The notes under the pieces: generated by a model | Seen by the model: the letters and a program-made list of their open reading frames with translations, nothing else | Told to the model about the DNA's origin: nothing | Databases searched by the model: none | Source: Allium sativum | Lineage: Eukaryota; Streptophyta; Magnoliopsida; Asparagales; Amaryllidaceae | NCBI GenBank assembly: GCA_030737875.1 | Contig: CM060912.1 | Span: forward strand, 883,957,199-884,021,198 | Length of the DNA stretch: 64,000 nt | Direction: 5' to 3' | Program-made: the position numbers and the translations under genes | In this document: positions 1 through 10,856 of the stretch, piece after piece | Numbering within the stretch: the stretch's first letter is position 1 | Layout: each line of letters begins with the position of its first letter

Positions 1-1048
1 TGGCGTCAGTGGTTTTACACGCCCTGACGAGTTTGACTTATGTGGTTGTTGCTGTTGCGAGGCGCCTCGGTTATATCGGTTTCGGCCGATGCATTCTGAT
101 CGGCTGACGGACCAGACTTACACCCCATAGGGTGGGGAAACGTAGTGTTCAGGAATTTTAATCCACATCGGTGGACCGGCCCTGACGATCCAAAGGCTTG
201 ACTGAGTACTTGCCTGAGGGGCGGGCTAGAGCGTCTCGAATCGGTTGAGGACTATCTTTTGCCTCGGTTCATAGACGGAAATCCAATTTCCAAATACGTG
301 ACATTTGCGGTTTTAATTGTAGAACCTAGTATGGTGACATAGTGGGATGGGGCGCTCATGCCGCCTATGATTGATACTTATGATTTGAAGTTGTTTTATA
401 CACTATGCACTTATAATAGTATCAAATAATGTGTTTTAAACGTATCAAGCATGCTTTGGCTGTTATAAGGTAAAAACCCTATCCTCCGGCTTGCCTTGCA
501 TTGTGTGATGGGACCTGGGTCTTATAACAGCTTCATCTTTCTTTATTTAGCATTGCGCTATTGTTTCAGGCACTGGTATTCTTGGGAGGAAACCCATTCC
601 GTGTTATACGGCGTGGTCCCTTGATTTACCTAACTTTAAAAATAAAGATTAACTGTTTTAGTTCTCACACCAGTCCCATGACTGACCTGGAGTTTATTGT
701 TTTAACCTAAACTCTGGGTGCCCTTATTTTGACACGGGCAGCTAGTAGTTTTGGTTTTGAAGATTTATATTCATAGGATTCTGGTTTACAGCTGGAACGA
801 TATCCGGAAAGCTTTGTATCCGTATATCTACTTCTAGTTGTGTATTGTATTATTTTCCGCTGCTATGTATTTAAATGTAATTCAAATCTCTGATATTTCT
901 GTGTAATATTCATTTTTACTCTGTATATTCTTTTAATCTGGTGCATTGTTGTAATATACAATGAAATGTTCTTTTGCATGCGTTCTGTTGTTGCTTGTTC
1001 TCGAACTATCCGACGCTTTCCTTTACGGGGAAGTTACAGGTCGTTTCA
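1..1048 (+). repeat. Family A LTR, 3' part (5' LTR of element A1)
   Basis: This stretch aligns by eye with the last kilobase of the complete A LTR at about 17340-18356. Shared landmarks are the GAGGCGCCTCGG stretch, the sentence-like block GACTGACCTGGAGTTTATTG and the final TTCTTTTGCATGCGT-like segment. The LTR end is degenerate: TTTCA replaces the usual TTACA just before the PBS. The left part lies outside the window. It is older and more diverged than the A2 LTRs. It is non-coding; the 61-codon frame starting at 961 only reads through the LTR/internal junction. Confidence 0.85.
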
Positions 1049-1050
1049 TT

Positions 1051-1062
1051 TGGTATCAGAGC
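1051..1062 (+). other. tRNA-iMet primer-binding site of A1
   Basis: TGGTATCAGAGC is the classic plant LTR-retrotransposon PBS, complementary to the 3' end of initiator methionine tRNA. It follows the LTR end by two bases. This canonical match is the key orientation marker for the element. Confidence 0.93.
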
Positions 1063-1122
1063 TTTGGTTTACAGAGCTCGAGAACAAGACACATTAGAAC
1101 CATACGAAAGAATTCATCAGAT

Positions 1123-1189
1123 ATTGGATTAGTAATATCCAATTAGAATGACTCGTTAGAGATAGGATCAGTATTATCCTAGAACGAGT
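1123..1189 (+). other. Tandem PBS-proximal RNA hairpins (A1 copy)
   Basis: Hairpin one (1123-1143) has arms ATTGGAT and ATCCAAT around loop TAGTAAT. Hairpin two (1151-1189) has outer arms ACTCGTT and AACGAGT and inner arms TAGGAT and ATCCTA around a 7-nt loop CAGTATT. The same pair occurs in A2, A3 and A4, and hairpin two also in families B and C with compensatory changes. The position about 60-90 nt after the PBS resembles retroviral dimerisation or packaging signals; that role is inference. Confidence 0.75.
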
Positions 1190-2071
1190 GTGAAGAGTAT
1201 ATTTTTCAAATAAAAACAATTTTGTTTTGAAAATTTAAATCAACTATTCGTATTTGATTATTTGTTTATATTGATTTTTGGACAATTCAGTATATAAAGA
1301 ATTTGCATATACGCCTTGCAAACGTATATTCAAAATTTTAATATATTGGATAGATATAGAATCACACTCTAGTCGCACGGACCTGATTCTGATGATTGAC
1401 GCGTCATCATTAGTAATTATTTTCGTGTTTCGAAGGTGTGATATCTATATATTTCCATTAGACTGGTGTGAGAACCAAAACTAATATAGCTAGAATACAT
1501 TGTTGTGATTTGGCATCAAAACATGATTTTTTGTATATATATCAAATTATGAATTTGAGACTCTAATTCACTAATTGATTGATGTTTGTGTTGTTTGTTT
1601 ATTTGGTTGATAATTTTTAACCATTTGGCCTAATTAAATCAAATATTGAATTATGTTGGAAATTGGTCGCATTTGCTTGCATATACATATACTTATATTG
1701 AACAGGTCATAGCAAGGAGGCTGGAGCAGAGAATAAAATTTGTTTGCCCGACAAATAGGTACATGTTTACTACATAATTTCCTGTTTTGTTTGGGTGATG
1801 ATGATTTTATGAGCCTATTGGCTAGCCGCTTGGCTTTTTCTTTTTTCTTTTTGAGATCTGAAGGACCGGGGAAGCTATTTGAAATTCCCCGATGCTCCCG
1901 GTGCAGGGGAGGTTATGGCGAAATTTTTCAAAAATTTAGGGTGTTAGCCAAATTTTTGAAATTTTGAAAATTCTCAGAAACTGAAAAGTTGGAGAATGGA
2001 AGTCAGACCGAACGTAGAGTTGATTGATCAAACCACTTTCGACTTTGTTCCTTTCGGGGACGAAAAGTTTT

Positions 2072-2084
2072 AAGTGGGGGAGAT
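2072..2084 (+). other. Polypurine tract of A1
   Basis: AAGTGGGGGAGAT lies directly before the LTR start TGTAACAACCCGG. This is the usual plus-strand priming tract of plant Ty3/gypsy elements. Confidence 0.9.
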
Positions 2085-2255
2085 TGTAACAACCCGGAAA
2101 ATCTGGGCCAGTTTAAAATTTTTTATTTTGGCTATTTTAGCGAATTTTGATTATTTAAAATGAATTATTTTAAATAATATCGACGAGAAATTTATTTCGA
2201 ATATAATTCGAACGTATATATTATACGCGTCGTCGTTAGAATATAAATAATTATA
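2085..2255 (+). repeat. Family A LTR start fragment (3' LTR of A1, broken)
   Basis: The sequence begins TGTAACAACCCGGAAAATC and follows the A2 LTR start (11794 onward) through the CGACGAGAAATTTAT and GCGTCGTCGTTAGAATATAA segments. Homology stops near the TATA-like box at about 2250-2260, where unassigned DNA begins. The remaining ~6 kb of this LTR is absent, so a deletion or rearrangement has occurred here. Confidence 0.8.
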
Positions 2256-3261
2256 GACACTTTGCTTTTGCTGAGTTATATCATGTTCTTGAACCTGTTT
2301 GTGGCATGTACTTGTACATTGACCTGAGCTTGTTGCACCATTGTATAGCATTGCTTTTTATGTTGGCTGGACCATACATGTTTGCTGAACTTTTGCAAAC
2401 TGATTTGCATTGTGCACTGAGTCGAGATGGTCCACGTGGCTACTCCTCAGTTGCACACTGTATTGGCGTAGCAATGCACACGTGTATATATATACATGTG
2501 TGTATATGCAGCCATACAGGAATTTTCCTATCCCTGTACATATACAAACTGTCTGCCTAGACACAGACGAATCAGATCAAGTCATGAAAAATGATGAGAA
2601 AACACACCAGAAAACTGAGGCAAATAAAATTTAAAAATAAAATTTATATTTGCATAAATTTTGTAAATTATTTCTGTTCTATTCCTGTTGCAGTGTACTG
2701 TGTGTCTGTCTCTATATATGACAGGTATGAAGACTGGACTGACTGTGAAGTGAAGACTGACTTGTAAGCTGTGAAGACAGAAGACTGAAGAAGCCAGTGT
2801 GTCAATATGTAAATGGGTAAAATTGTGTATTGAAATATATGAAATCAAAATATTTATATATATATACGAGTGTGAGTGTTATAGTGGGAAGCTGTGTACT
2901 GAAATGGAGTTGTACTGTAATTTGTAATACACAAGTTTGATTGAAATAAAATAATATCTTATTGTTGTCAAACAAACTCGTCTATTTCATTCTGTTATTT
3001 ATTAGTACAAATATTCTGTGAGTGTTTAAATAGTCGAGTTAATAAGATTTGTACTGTTGTGTTATTGAAATAGAATATTCAATTAAATAGAATACAGTAT
3101 GAATATATCAATGTCTGTATTGCCGTATTCCATTTAAATATAAATACTATATTTCAGTCAGTGATTAACAGTACGATTTCAAACACATTTATAATAATAT
3201 TTATTTGGTTGTTATCATCAAACAAAAATCATATAATTGTGTATACAACAACGTTATATAC
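2256..3261. other. Unassigned ~1-kb segment at a rearrangement junction
   Basis: This segment matches none of the A, B or C parts visible elsewhere in the window. The left flank is A sequence on the + strand and the right flank is A internal sequence on the - strand, so it is not a simple insertion between two halves of one element. It contains an acceptor-like CCTGTTGCAG at about 2684-2693, several GAAGACTG-type repeats at 2730-2800, a TATATACATGTGTGTATATG tract, and nested inverted repeats at its right end. Only short open frames are present (88 codons or fewer), with no recognised product. It may be a captured host fragment or an unrelated element. Confidence 0.45.
2982..3156. repeat. Two adjacent imperfect inverted repeats
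   Basis: Arms 2982-3012 (CTATTTCAT ... AGTACAAAT) and 3047-3073 (ATTTGTACT ... TGAAATAG) are imperfectly complementary. Arms 3066-3097 (TGAAATAGAATATTC ...) and 3124-3156 (... ATACTATATTTCA) form a second imperfect pair. The arms overlap around TGAAATAG, so the two folds would compete. This might be the end of a foldback or MITE-like element, but no flanking TSD was identified. Confidence 0.45.
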
Positions 3262-3294
3262 AACAATTACACCTTCAAAACACGAAAATAAATT

Positions 3295-3319
3295 CTGATG
3301 ATGCTCGAGCGATCATCAG
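3295..3319 (-). other. CTGATGAT hairpin, A3 internal
   Basis: Arms CTGATGAT and ATCATCAG flank a 9-nt loop. Equivalent stems occur in A2 (18696-18719), A4 (63503-63536) and both B internal regions (10282-10306 and 31386-31410). In B the stem is a perfect 9 bp. Confidence 0.65.
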
Positions 3320-3525
3320 AACCATCTTCGAGCGACTAGAGTGTGATTCTAAATCTACCCAACATATTAAAACTTCGAATACACGCAGATCAGACGTATA
3401 TGCAAAATCTGTATATACTGGATAGTCCAAATCAATATAAATAAATAATCAAATACGAATAATTGATTTAAATTTTCAAAACAAAACTTGTTTTCTATTT
3501 TATTTTTCAAAATAACACTCTTTAC

Positions 3526-3564
3526 ACTCGTTCTAGGATACTACTAATCCTATCTCTAACGAGT
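3526..3564 (-). other. 39-nt PBS-proximal hairpin, A3
   Basis: Read on the - strand: outer arms ACTCGTT and AACGAGT, inner arms TAGGAT and ATCCTA, loop TAGTAGT. It lies about 90 nt downstream of the A3 PBS, the same spacing as in the other elements. Confidence 0.75.
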
Positions 3565-3653
3565 CATTCCCATTGGATATTACTGATCCAATATCTGATG
3601 AATTCTTTCGTATGGTTCTAATGTGTCTTGTTTTCTGAGCTTTGTAAACCAAA

Positions 3654-3665
3654 GCTCTGATACCA
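3654..3665 (-). other. tRNA-iMet primer-binding site of A3
   Basis: GCTCTGATACCA on the + strand is the complement of the canonical TGGTATCAGAGC. It lies two bases from the LTR end TGTAACGGC (LTR end read in reverse). Confidence 0.92.
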
Positions 3666-5204
3666 ACTGTAACGGCAAGGAATTTCGCTCGATCCGAATC
3701 AGTCGCTAAACCGATCAAGACCGTTCGAAACCCCTGATCGCTTTGAGAACACGACAAATCATAACGCAGACAGAAGAACATTTCATTTTTAATTACAACA
3801 ATTCATCAGAATACAAGAATATACAGAGTACAAACAAATAATATACAGCAGAAAAATATCATAGATTACAACACATTACATACATCACAGCGGAAAATAA
3901 TACAGAAACACAACTAGAAGTAATGCACGAATACAGAGCTTTCCGAGCATCGTTCTAGCTGTAAATCAGGATCCCGTGAATATAAATCTGTCAAACCAAA
4001 ACTACTAGCTGCCCATGTCAAAATAAGGGCACCCAGAGTTTAGGTTAAAACAATAAACTCCAGGTCAGTCATGTGACTGGTGTGAGAACTAAAACAGTTA
4101 TTAATCTTTATTTTAAAGTTAGGTAAATCAAGGGACCACACCGTATAACACGGAACGGGTTTCCTCCCAAGAACACCAGTTCATAAAACAACAACGCAAT
4201 GCTAAATAAAGAAAAATAAAGCTATTATAAGACCCAGGTCCCATCACACAATGCAACGCAAGCCGGAGGATAAGGTTTTACCTTATAATATGCAAAGAAT
4301 GCTTGATACGCTGAATTTCATGTTTTATTATTACTATAAGTGTATAGTGTTAAAAAAAATTCAATCATAAATATCAATCATAGACGACATGGGTACCATA
4401 TATCATGTCGCCATACTAGGATCTACAATCAAAACCGCAAATGTCACGTATTTGGAAGTTGGATTTCCATCTGTGAACCGAGGCAAAAGATAGTCCTCTA
4501 CCGAATTCGATACTATCTAGCCCGAGTCTCAGGCAAGCGCACAGGCAAGCCTTGGATTGTCAGGGCCGGTCCATCGATGTGGATTATTATGCCTGAACAC
4601 TACGTTTCCCCGCCCTGTGGGGGCGTAAATGAGCCAACGAATGACTCCATCGAACCCGGATCGTCCGATCAAACCGAGGCGCCTCGCAACAGCAACAACC
4701 ACATAAGTCAAACTCATCAGGGCGTGTAAAACCACTAACGCCACTTCTAGCTAGAAGGAAACCCATGCCCTCCCTGATGTCCTTCTGCCGTTTTTAGTTC
4801 ACAACCGGGGTGTGAGGTTCGCGAATTCACGTTACACAAAGCTATGCCACACAGGTCGTGCTTTGATCATCAACTACAAGACTCTGCTTTTCAACAGAAG
4901 CCTTGATCATTTGCATCTTAGCATGCCACACAGGCAAACCACTCTATGCAACCGATATCAGTCACACAGAATGAAATCCAATGTCAGACACACAGTCCAT
5001 CTTCAAGTCCGTTCTGGGTCTGAATGAAACCGGAGGCACCTAGTACCTCGCATATCCATCGATCTCCAAGTACGTATGGACGACCACTAACCGATTCCCT
5101 CCTCTTGGGTGTACGACCCAATCAAGATAATCAGTAATCACCCAAACGACGTGAAGACCTCCGGTCTTCGACCACCGTCTTCATCCTCGACACCACGTCG
5201 AATC

Positions 5205-5245
5205 AGTTATTCAAAATGGGATAAACCCGGTCTTTCTGAATAACT
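5205..5245 (-). other. LTR hairpin with AGTTATTCA stem
   Basis: Arms AGTTATTCA and TGAATAACT are joined by a segment holding a smaller GGG/CCC stem. A2 has the same hairpin at 16754-16795 with arms starting GGTTATTC, so the closing pair changes from A-T to G-C on both sides. A4 has it at 58111-58151 with one mismatch. Confidence 0.65.
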
Positions 5246-5299
5246 CGCGTAAATAATAATCATGTGTTACACAAACACAACGTACGCCTCATTCCAATT

Positions 5300-6240
5300 C
5301 ATCAGTTACCAACCGTAAATTAACAAGAGAATAATTCCCCAAATATTAACCCCGAAGGCCGAAACCAACATCAGATCAATACCCAGGAAACCGTTCTGCT
5401 TAGCTAACCTACAGTTAGTTTTCTAAATTTCACATTCTTAGGGAATGGTTCCCATTAATTTTATCAAAGATAGATTCGTTAAATTTATTCTTTAATCTTC
5501 TTTTGAATATCGATTCAACTAGTCGGGATTAGCGAACCACACCGAAGTAATCATTTACTTTATTTCCCAATCCCAACCTATTCATCCCATGAAGTAAAAC
5601 TGGTAATACTTCGTATCTAACACCACAGTGTTATCGGTAAATTCAATTACCATTTCACGTTCAAATCTAATTAAAGATTTAACTATTGCCTGGAGCAAAA
5701 CTGGTGATACTCCATTCTCGATCTTTGCAATCTAATTAAAGATTCATTAAACTTCACTTAGTTTTAATATGTGACTGGGTTAAAGAATCAATGTCATTTA
5801 AAACACGGCTCACGATAAACCCCAAAATCACATCACATTTCAATCAGTCCTTAACCGTAAATTAGCGAGTGAGCAATTCCCTAAGTATTAACCCCGAAGG
5901 CCGAAACCAACATCAGATCAATACCCCAGAAACCATTCAATTTAACTAATCTCCAGTTAGCTTCTGATTTTCTTAACTCCTTTGGGTCTAAGAACAGTAT
6001 TATTGAAGACACCGTTCACAACAACCCAAAATCACATTCCATTAATTATTGGGTTAAAGAACAAGTGTTATTTAAAACACTATTCACGATAAACCCAAAA
6101 ATCAATACCACTTCAATTCCAATTAAATTTTATTTAATTGGTACACTTCATTAAATCTAAATAAAATGATTTAATCTTTTTCTCAACTGGGCTTAAGAAC
6201 ATTGTTAATGAAGACACCATTCACGACAAACCCAAATCCC
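5300..6240 (-). repeat. Duplicated blocks inside the A3 LTR
   Basis: A ~130-bp block containing CCCCGAAGGCCGAAACCAAC occurs at about 5295-5430 and again at about 5845-5975. A ~50-bp motif of the form GGGTTAAAGAACA ... CGATAAACCC occurs about four times between 5775 and 6240. A4 has the same duplicated arrangement (58200-59140). The A2 LTR has only one recognisable copy of the ~50-bp motif near 16210-16270 and lacks the duplicated 130-bp block, which splits family A into subfamilies. Confidence 0.6.
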
Positions 6241-7279
6241 ATTTGATATTAAATACAAGGCTCTGAATAGAAAATATACCGGCTTATATTCAATATCAAA
6301 TTCTACGACCAACAAATATCGTATTGGAAATAACGATATTAATATTTCTTTCAAATTCCCATAAAAATATCTGTATCATCACGAAATCCAACATCGAAAT
6401 ATTCCGAAGACAATTTCGATTCAAATCCATTCCAAATCAATTATTGGAACTCCAGGTTACTTTTAAAACCATTTCAAATTCAATCTATTTATTTAAAAAT
6501 AAATAGAATTATAATTCTAGTTCAAAGCTAGTTCATTTCGATAAAAATCTATTTTTATCTTTTCAAATATGGAGTTTTTCATCCCAATTCTTCACAAATC
6601 ATTTTTTATGATTTCATACAAATTATTGATATTTTTTATAATTTTATCAAGGCCCGTACAGTCGATTTCCATCAACGGCCATCGAACTGCACTTACAGCG
6701 ACCTTTTCCAAATTTGATTTGGACATAATTCCAAATCCAACCGTTAGATTTCAAATTTCTAATATTCATTGGAAAGCCCTTTTCGATACGAACCCAACGG
6801 TTCCGGTTTTAGGAGAATCCGACGGTCAGATCTCCCCCAATATCCATTCGAAGTCAATGGTCGAAATTCACGAACGCATGCGGCGCGGCGCATTCTATTC
6901 AGGCCATTCTATATATATAATAAATATATTATATATATTTCGTCGATTTCCTTTCAAAACGTATTTTATAAATCGTTTTAAATTCGTTTTCAAAACAACT
7001 TCATATTCAGTTTTCAATTCAATTTCAATTCGAATTCATTTATATTCAATTTCAATTCGAATTCATTTCTATTTAATTTCAATTCGAATTTCAATTCTTT
7101 TCAAAATATCAGATTTTGAAATCACTTTCGATGTTCATTATAAAATGAATAAAATCGATATAAATATCGTTCACGTCTAAATGTCGTCAATCTAATCAAC
7201 ACGGCTTCATATATTTCTATTTCAAATATTTCTTTTTCAAAGATTTCTATTCAAAACTGGAATGAGGCCCAATCAATTA

Positions 7280-7300
7280 CCATAGATTTTACTTCTATGG
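7280..7300 (-). other. Small LTR hairpin with CCATAG stem
   Basis: Arms CCATAGA and TCTATGG form a 7-bp stem. The homologous stems are CCATATA with TATATGG in A2 (14636-14657) and A4 (60314-60335). One T-A pair has become G-C with both sides changed, which is compensatory. Confidence 0.6.
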
Positions 7301-7984
7301 ATTTTCATACAACGCATGCATACATCGACAATGACAAATAATCAACCATCATCCAAAGTGCATTCTACACTGTATAAGCATCAAATATAAATATTTAACG
7401 CTTATAACAGTCTGTTAATCAATCGATCGAAATACAACTAATTATTGGGATTAGTGTATGTCATATATCACCCCAATACCGTGTGGGGTTTTCAAACAAT
7501 CAAACACAGATTTTATTTGTGCATTTGGGCGATGTGTAAAATTTATCGTCCCAATCAATATCAGTCAAATCAGTGTATATAAACAAATCGTCGATTTGTT
7601 TATAAATATTCATTTCATATATACGTTAAAAATTATATTTTTAACTATAAAATATTTTCCACTATAAAATAATTTATTTCATTTCACGTCACATCACACA
7701 ATCAACTACACATCAAAATCAAACAAACAAGCATACAAGTCGTCCATGGTCTGTGGACGACGGGTGTCGGGTGCTACTAAACACCGTCTGCATCCTAGTA
7801 TATATTTTAACTAGAAAAATTAAATTAAAGGTGAGAAGTTCTCACAGAGGGTTCCACTCCGCCGTGCTTTGCTTTTGAACTACTGAACCGTCTGGATCTG
7901 TTTGATATTCTACTGCAGTCCTTTTCACGCTGTTCAATTAAAAATTATATTTTTATCACTTCATTTCAATAAATAAAAATCATA

Positions 7985-8300
7985 TTTTCATCTCTACTTC
8001 ATATATTTTTATAACGCTTCTTCCTATATAAAGATTATATTTTATATTTCCACTTCATATAAAAAGATCGAATTTTTATATCATCGCTATAAAAAAAATC
8101 ACATTTTTATTTCAACATATATATAATAAAAATCAGATTTTGATTTCGCTACATATATAAAGATTACATTTTTATATTCTCTATTATATAAAAATCATAT
8201 TTTTAATACTTCTACTTTATAAAAATTATATTTTCATCCTCTATATATATAAAAATTCGATTTTTATTCTTCTTCTTTATAAATCCGACCTTTCTTCTTT
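7985..8300 (-). repeat. Array of short AAAAAT/ATTTTT palindromes
   Basis: Units such as TATAAAAATCATATTTTTAT recur every 35-60 bp. Each is a potential small hairpin. The same array type lies in A4 at about 61000-61340 and, with fewer units, in the A2 LTRs (13540-13700 and 21100-21265). It follows the splice-donor-like site in the transcribed direction, where an intron would begin. Confidence 0.6.
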
Positions 8301-8486
8301 ATAAATCCGACTTTCCTTCTTTATAAAAATCCAACCTTTCGTTCCTTAAACATCCTAACTTTAGTTAATAAAAATGGTAACTTTATAAATTAAAATTGTT
8401 AACTTTATAACAAAGCAAAAAAAAAATTGATTTTTTATATATAAAAAGACTAATTACATAAAGTAAATGATATAAATAAAAATAAA

Positions 8487-8492
8487 ACTCAC
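8487..8492 (-). promoter_or_regulatory. Putative 5' splice donor at end of leader (A3)
   Basis: On the - strand the GC-rich leader ends in ...CAACG followed by GTGAGT and then T-rich sequence, a good plant donor. Equivalent sites occur in A2 (GTAAGT), B LTR X, C1 and C2 at the same place relative to the leader. Splicing is inferred, not shown. Confidence 0.55.
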
Positions 8493-8900
8493 CGTTGAGG
8501 GAAGAAGAAGGGAAGAGGGGGGTTTCTGCACCAGAGGGGGGGATGAACTGCTCGCGGTCGGCGCCGTGGAGGGTGTGGTCGGAGGCGGCTTTCGTTCTGC
8601 CCTTGGGGTCGCGGGTCCAGTCGAAGCAGAGGGGAAGGGATAGGAGGAGGTCGCTGCGGGAGAGGGAGAGGCTACAGGTGAGCTCCGGCGGCGAGGCTAG
8701 GGTTCAGGAGGTGCGACGTTCATGAATTGGAGGGGGTTTGGGTCCCGGAACTCGCGCGAGAGGGAGGGAGTCGGGGAAAGAGGTGACCAATCGTGGGGGA
8801 GGTGGAGGCGCAGAGGGGGGAGCGATCACCGACGGTGACACGGTGGAAGGACGAGGCGATGAGATCGAGGGGGCTGGGCTTTTTTTATTTTATTTTAATT
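8493..8900 (-). other. GC-rich leader segment of the A3 LTR
   Basis: This ~400-bp block is strikingly GC-rich in otherwise AT-rich DNA. It lies between the TATA-like box and the donor-like site. Its - strand is C-rich and resembles plant 5' leaders. A 17-base GA run lies just beyond it at 8918-8934. The 76-codon open frame at 8495-8725 on the + strand is antisense and not credible as a gene. Confidence 0.5.
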
Positions 8901-9675
8901 TTCTGATCTGAAAACGTGAGAGAGAGAGAGAGAGTTTAGAGGGGTGAGGGATAATATATATTAATTTAATTATTTAATTATTTTATTCTCCATAAAGTTG
9001 ACTTTGTATACGAACTCCAAACAAGGCCCAACGACTGTCGTCCCTAGCTAATTACCCCCATTCCGAACACAATAGGATATGTTTCGTAGGCCAATTCGAC
9101 CGTTCTGATCAGTTTTCGTCAAAATCAACATATAACTCTATATATTGAATTTGAACGCGCATTTCAATTTACCGGGGTCACATAATAACTAGAAAAATTC
9201 CCAAAAAATATTTTATAGCTTCGTATCGACGATACGGTCCTAACAAAACTAGTTTCATCGAATTCTGAGACCGTTTGAAAAATGGCCAATTTCCAGTTGA
9301 TTAAAATCAACTGAAACTGGTCAAACGCGTTTTCCTTTGCCACGCTCACATATTGATTCGAAAAATTATGAAAATTGGAATCTAGCAATAACTTGACATC
9401 ACGGATCCAACAAAAGTGGTTTCGTCAAAATCCGAGGTTGTTTGCAAAATGGCTATTTTTAAGGGCCGAAATTCCATAGCGACTATTCTGAATTTTCAAC
9501 TGGACATAACTTTTGATTCCCGCTATGAAATTTCAATTTTTCAGATTTTATGGAAAGATATTCTCAATTAGATTCAAATATTTTTGATTTCACTAAAATC
9601 CGTTTTATTTTTCACCCGGCACATTCATTTGAATTTTGAAATCGAATTATCGAACTACCGCGCCATTTTCAATTC

Positions 9676-9690
9676 CTTTTATATATATAA
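9676..9690 (-). promoter_or_regulatory. TATA-like box of the A3 LTR
   Basis: The - strand reads TTATATATATAAAAGG about 170 bp inside the LTR start, followed by GAATTGAAAATGGCGCGGT. The motif GCGCGGTAGTTCG directly downstream is shared by A2, A4 (GCGCGGTAGTTCG) and C2. This would give a very short U3 and a very long R-U5. Confidence 0.6.
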
Positions 9691-10281
9691 ATAAATTTTT
9701 ATATTCTAACGACAACGTATATAAATATATACGTTCTAATTCTATTCAAAATAAATTTTTCGTCGTTATTATTTAAAATAATTCATTTTAAATAATCAAA
9801 AATCAATAAAATTGCCAAAATAAAAAATTCAAATTGGCCCGGATTTCCGGGTTATTACATATTCTATTTGTAAATGTTTTTACAAATATCTCTCCTTCTA
9901 TTTGTTTGCACATAACTTCCTTTGTATTTGTTTTACAAATATATTTCCTTTATATCTGTTTTACAAATATATTTTCTTTTTAACTCTATTGGTTTTTCCT
10001 CTATTTACACCCAATTCATATTTCATTCACATTGATTTTACTCAATTTATTCATTTCGATCCATTTAACTTACTTAAGTTAAATTTAATTTCAATCATTC
10101 AAATTCCCAGGGTTTTATTTCAAAACTCCTTTGAAGTAATATAAATATATACATATATTTATATCCATATCAAATTCAAAACATTTGAATTTTCAAACCA
10201 CTTGATTTCTTTTCAAACAAATTTTCCATCAAAAACTTTTCTAAGGCAACAATTCATCACTTAGAAACTCGAAAATGAACA

Positions 10282-10306
10282 CTGATGATGTTGCGACCAT
10301 CATCAG
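10282..10306 (-). other. CTGATGATG hairpin, B INT2
   Basis: Perfect 9-bp stem CTGATGATG and CATCATCAG with a 7-nt loop. It is identical in the second B internal region (31386-31410) and related to the family A stem, although its distance from the PBS differs. Confidence 0.7.
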
Positions 10307-10770
10307 AATTATTTCCCAGCCACTAAAGTGAGTTCAGTGCTTTATCATAGTCAAAATCCATTCAAATGATTTTTATTCAAAAACCCTTCCAAAATAAAGC
10401 TATATTATTTTAATAAAATTCGGAAAATATTTTCCAACTTCCCAGGATTTTAAATTCTGAATTCTGGTTTGAATTCAATTTCAATTTATCACATTTGTAT
10501 ATTTGATTTCATATACAAATTCCATTGGTTATATATATAACTATTTCAGTTTTTATAATCTAATTTGATTATAATCCTAACAATCAACCCAACCATTTAA
10601 AATAATATCGTGTCCAATCTTCTGTTCAAGTGTTTATAAACTCCTATCGACATCGTGGCGTCCCACGATTCGATCAGAATTCATAATCCGCTAAACAGAC
10701 TAGTCAACACAATATAAAACAGTTTTTATATCAAATAACAAATACGCTCTCTCGTATATATATACACTCA

Positions 10771-10809
10771 ACTCATTCTAGTGTACTACTGATCCTTTCT
10801 CTAATGAGC
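10771..10809 (-). other. 39-nt PBS-proximal hairpin, B INT2 (decayed)
   Basis: Outer arms CTCATT and AATGAG are intact and the loop is CAGTAGT. The inner stem is weakened by substitutions compared with the 31875-31913 copy. Confidence 0.65.
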
Positions 10810-10844
10810 ACATTCCAACAAGCCTAGATATTCGCTCGACCTAA

Positions 10845-10856
10845 GCTCCGATACCA
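10845..10856 (-). other. Primer-binding site, B INT2
   Basis: GCTCCGATACCA on the + strand is the PBS with one C replacing T relative to the canonical complement. It lies two bases from the LTR end at 10859. Confidence 0.88.

Larger units (their letters stand above)
1049..2084 (+). mobile_element. Internal region of element A1, gene-less
   Basis: About 1.04 kb runs from the PBS to the PPT and is collinear with the A2 internal region at 18357-19394. It holds no gag or pol frame. Visible parts in order are the PBS, two small hairpins (1123-1143 and 1151-1189), an AT-rich centre, a GGCTAGCCGCTTGGC motif near 1820, a CCCCGATGCTCCCGGTGCAGG-type block near 1888, and a relic of the usual Ty3/gypsy polyprotein end (CGGGGACGAAAAGTTTTAA) just before the PPT. 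Confidence 0.85.
3262..3667 (-). mobile_element. Element A3, partial internal region
   Basis: On the - strand this is the first ~400 bp after the PBS of a family A element. It carries the CTGATGAT hairpin (3295-3319), the 39-nt hairpin (3526-3564), the second hairpin (3572-3592) and the PBS (3654-3665). The rest of the internal region and the 3' LTR are missing, cut off at the junction near 3262. Confidence 0.8.
3668..9859 (-). repeat. Element A3, full 6.19-kb LTR
   Basis: The LTR runs on the - strand from TGTAATAACCCGG (start at 9859) to GTTACA (end at 3668). It abuts family B internal sequence at 9860, so A3 inserted into B. It contains a TATA-like box (about 9676-9690), a GC-rich leader ending at a splice-donor-like site (8487-8492), arrays of short AAAAAT/ATTTTT palindromes (about 7990-8290), hairpins at 7280-7300 and 5205-5245, and repeated blocks at 5305-6240. 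It is non-coding. The 203-codon open frame at 6569-7180 (+) is antisense to the element and low in complexity. Confidence 0.9.

Noticed and set aside
6569..7180. 203-codon open frame (+), longest in the window
   Set aside because: It lies inside the A3 LTR, antisense to the element, is rich in Ile/Phe/Ser from AT repeats, and is not kept open in A2 or A4.
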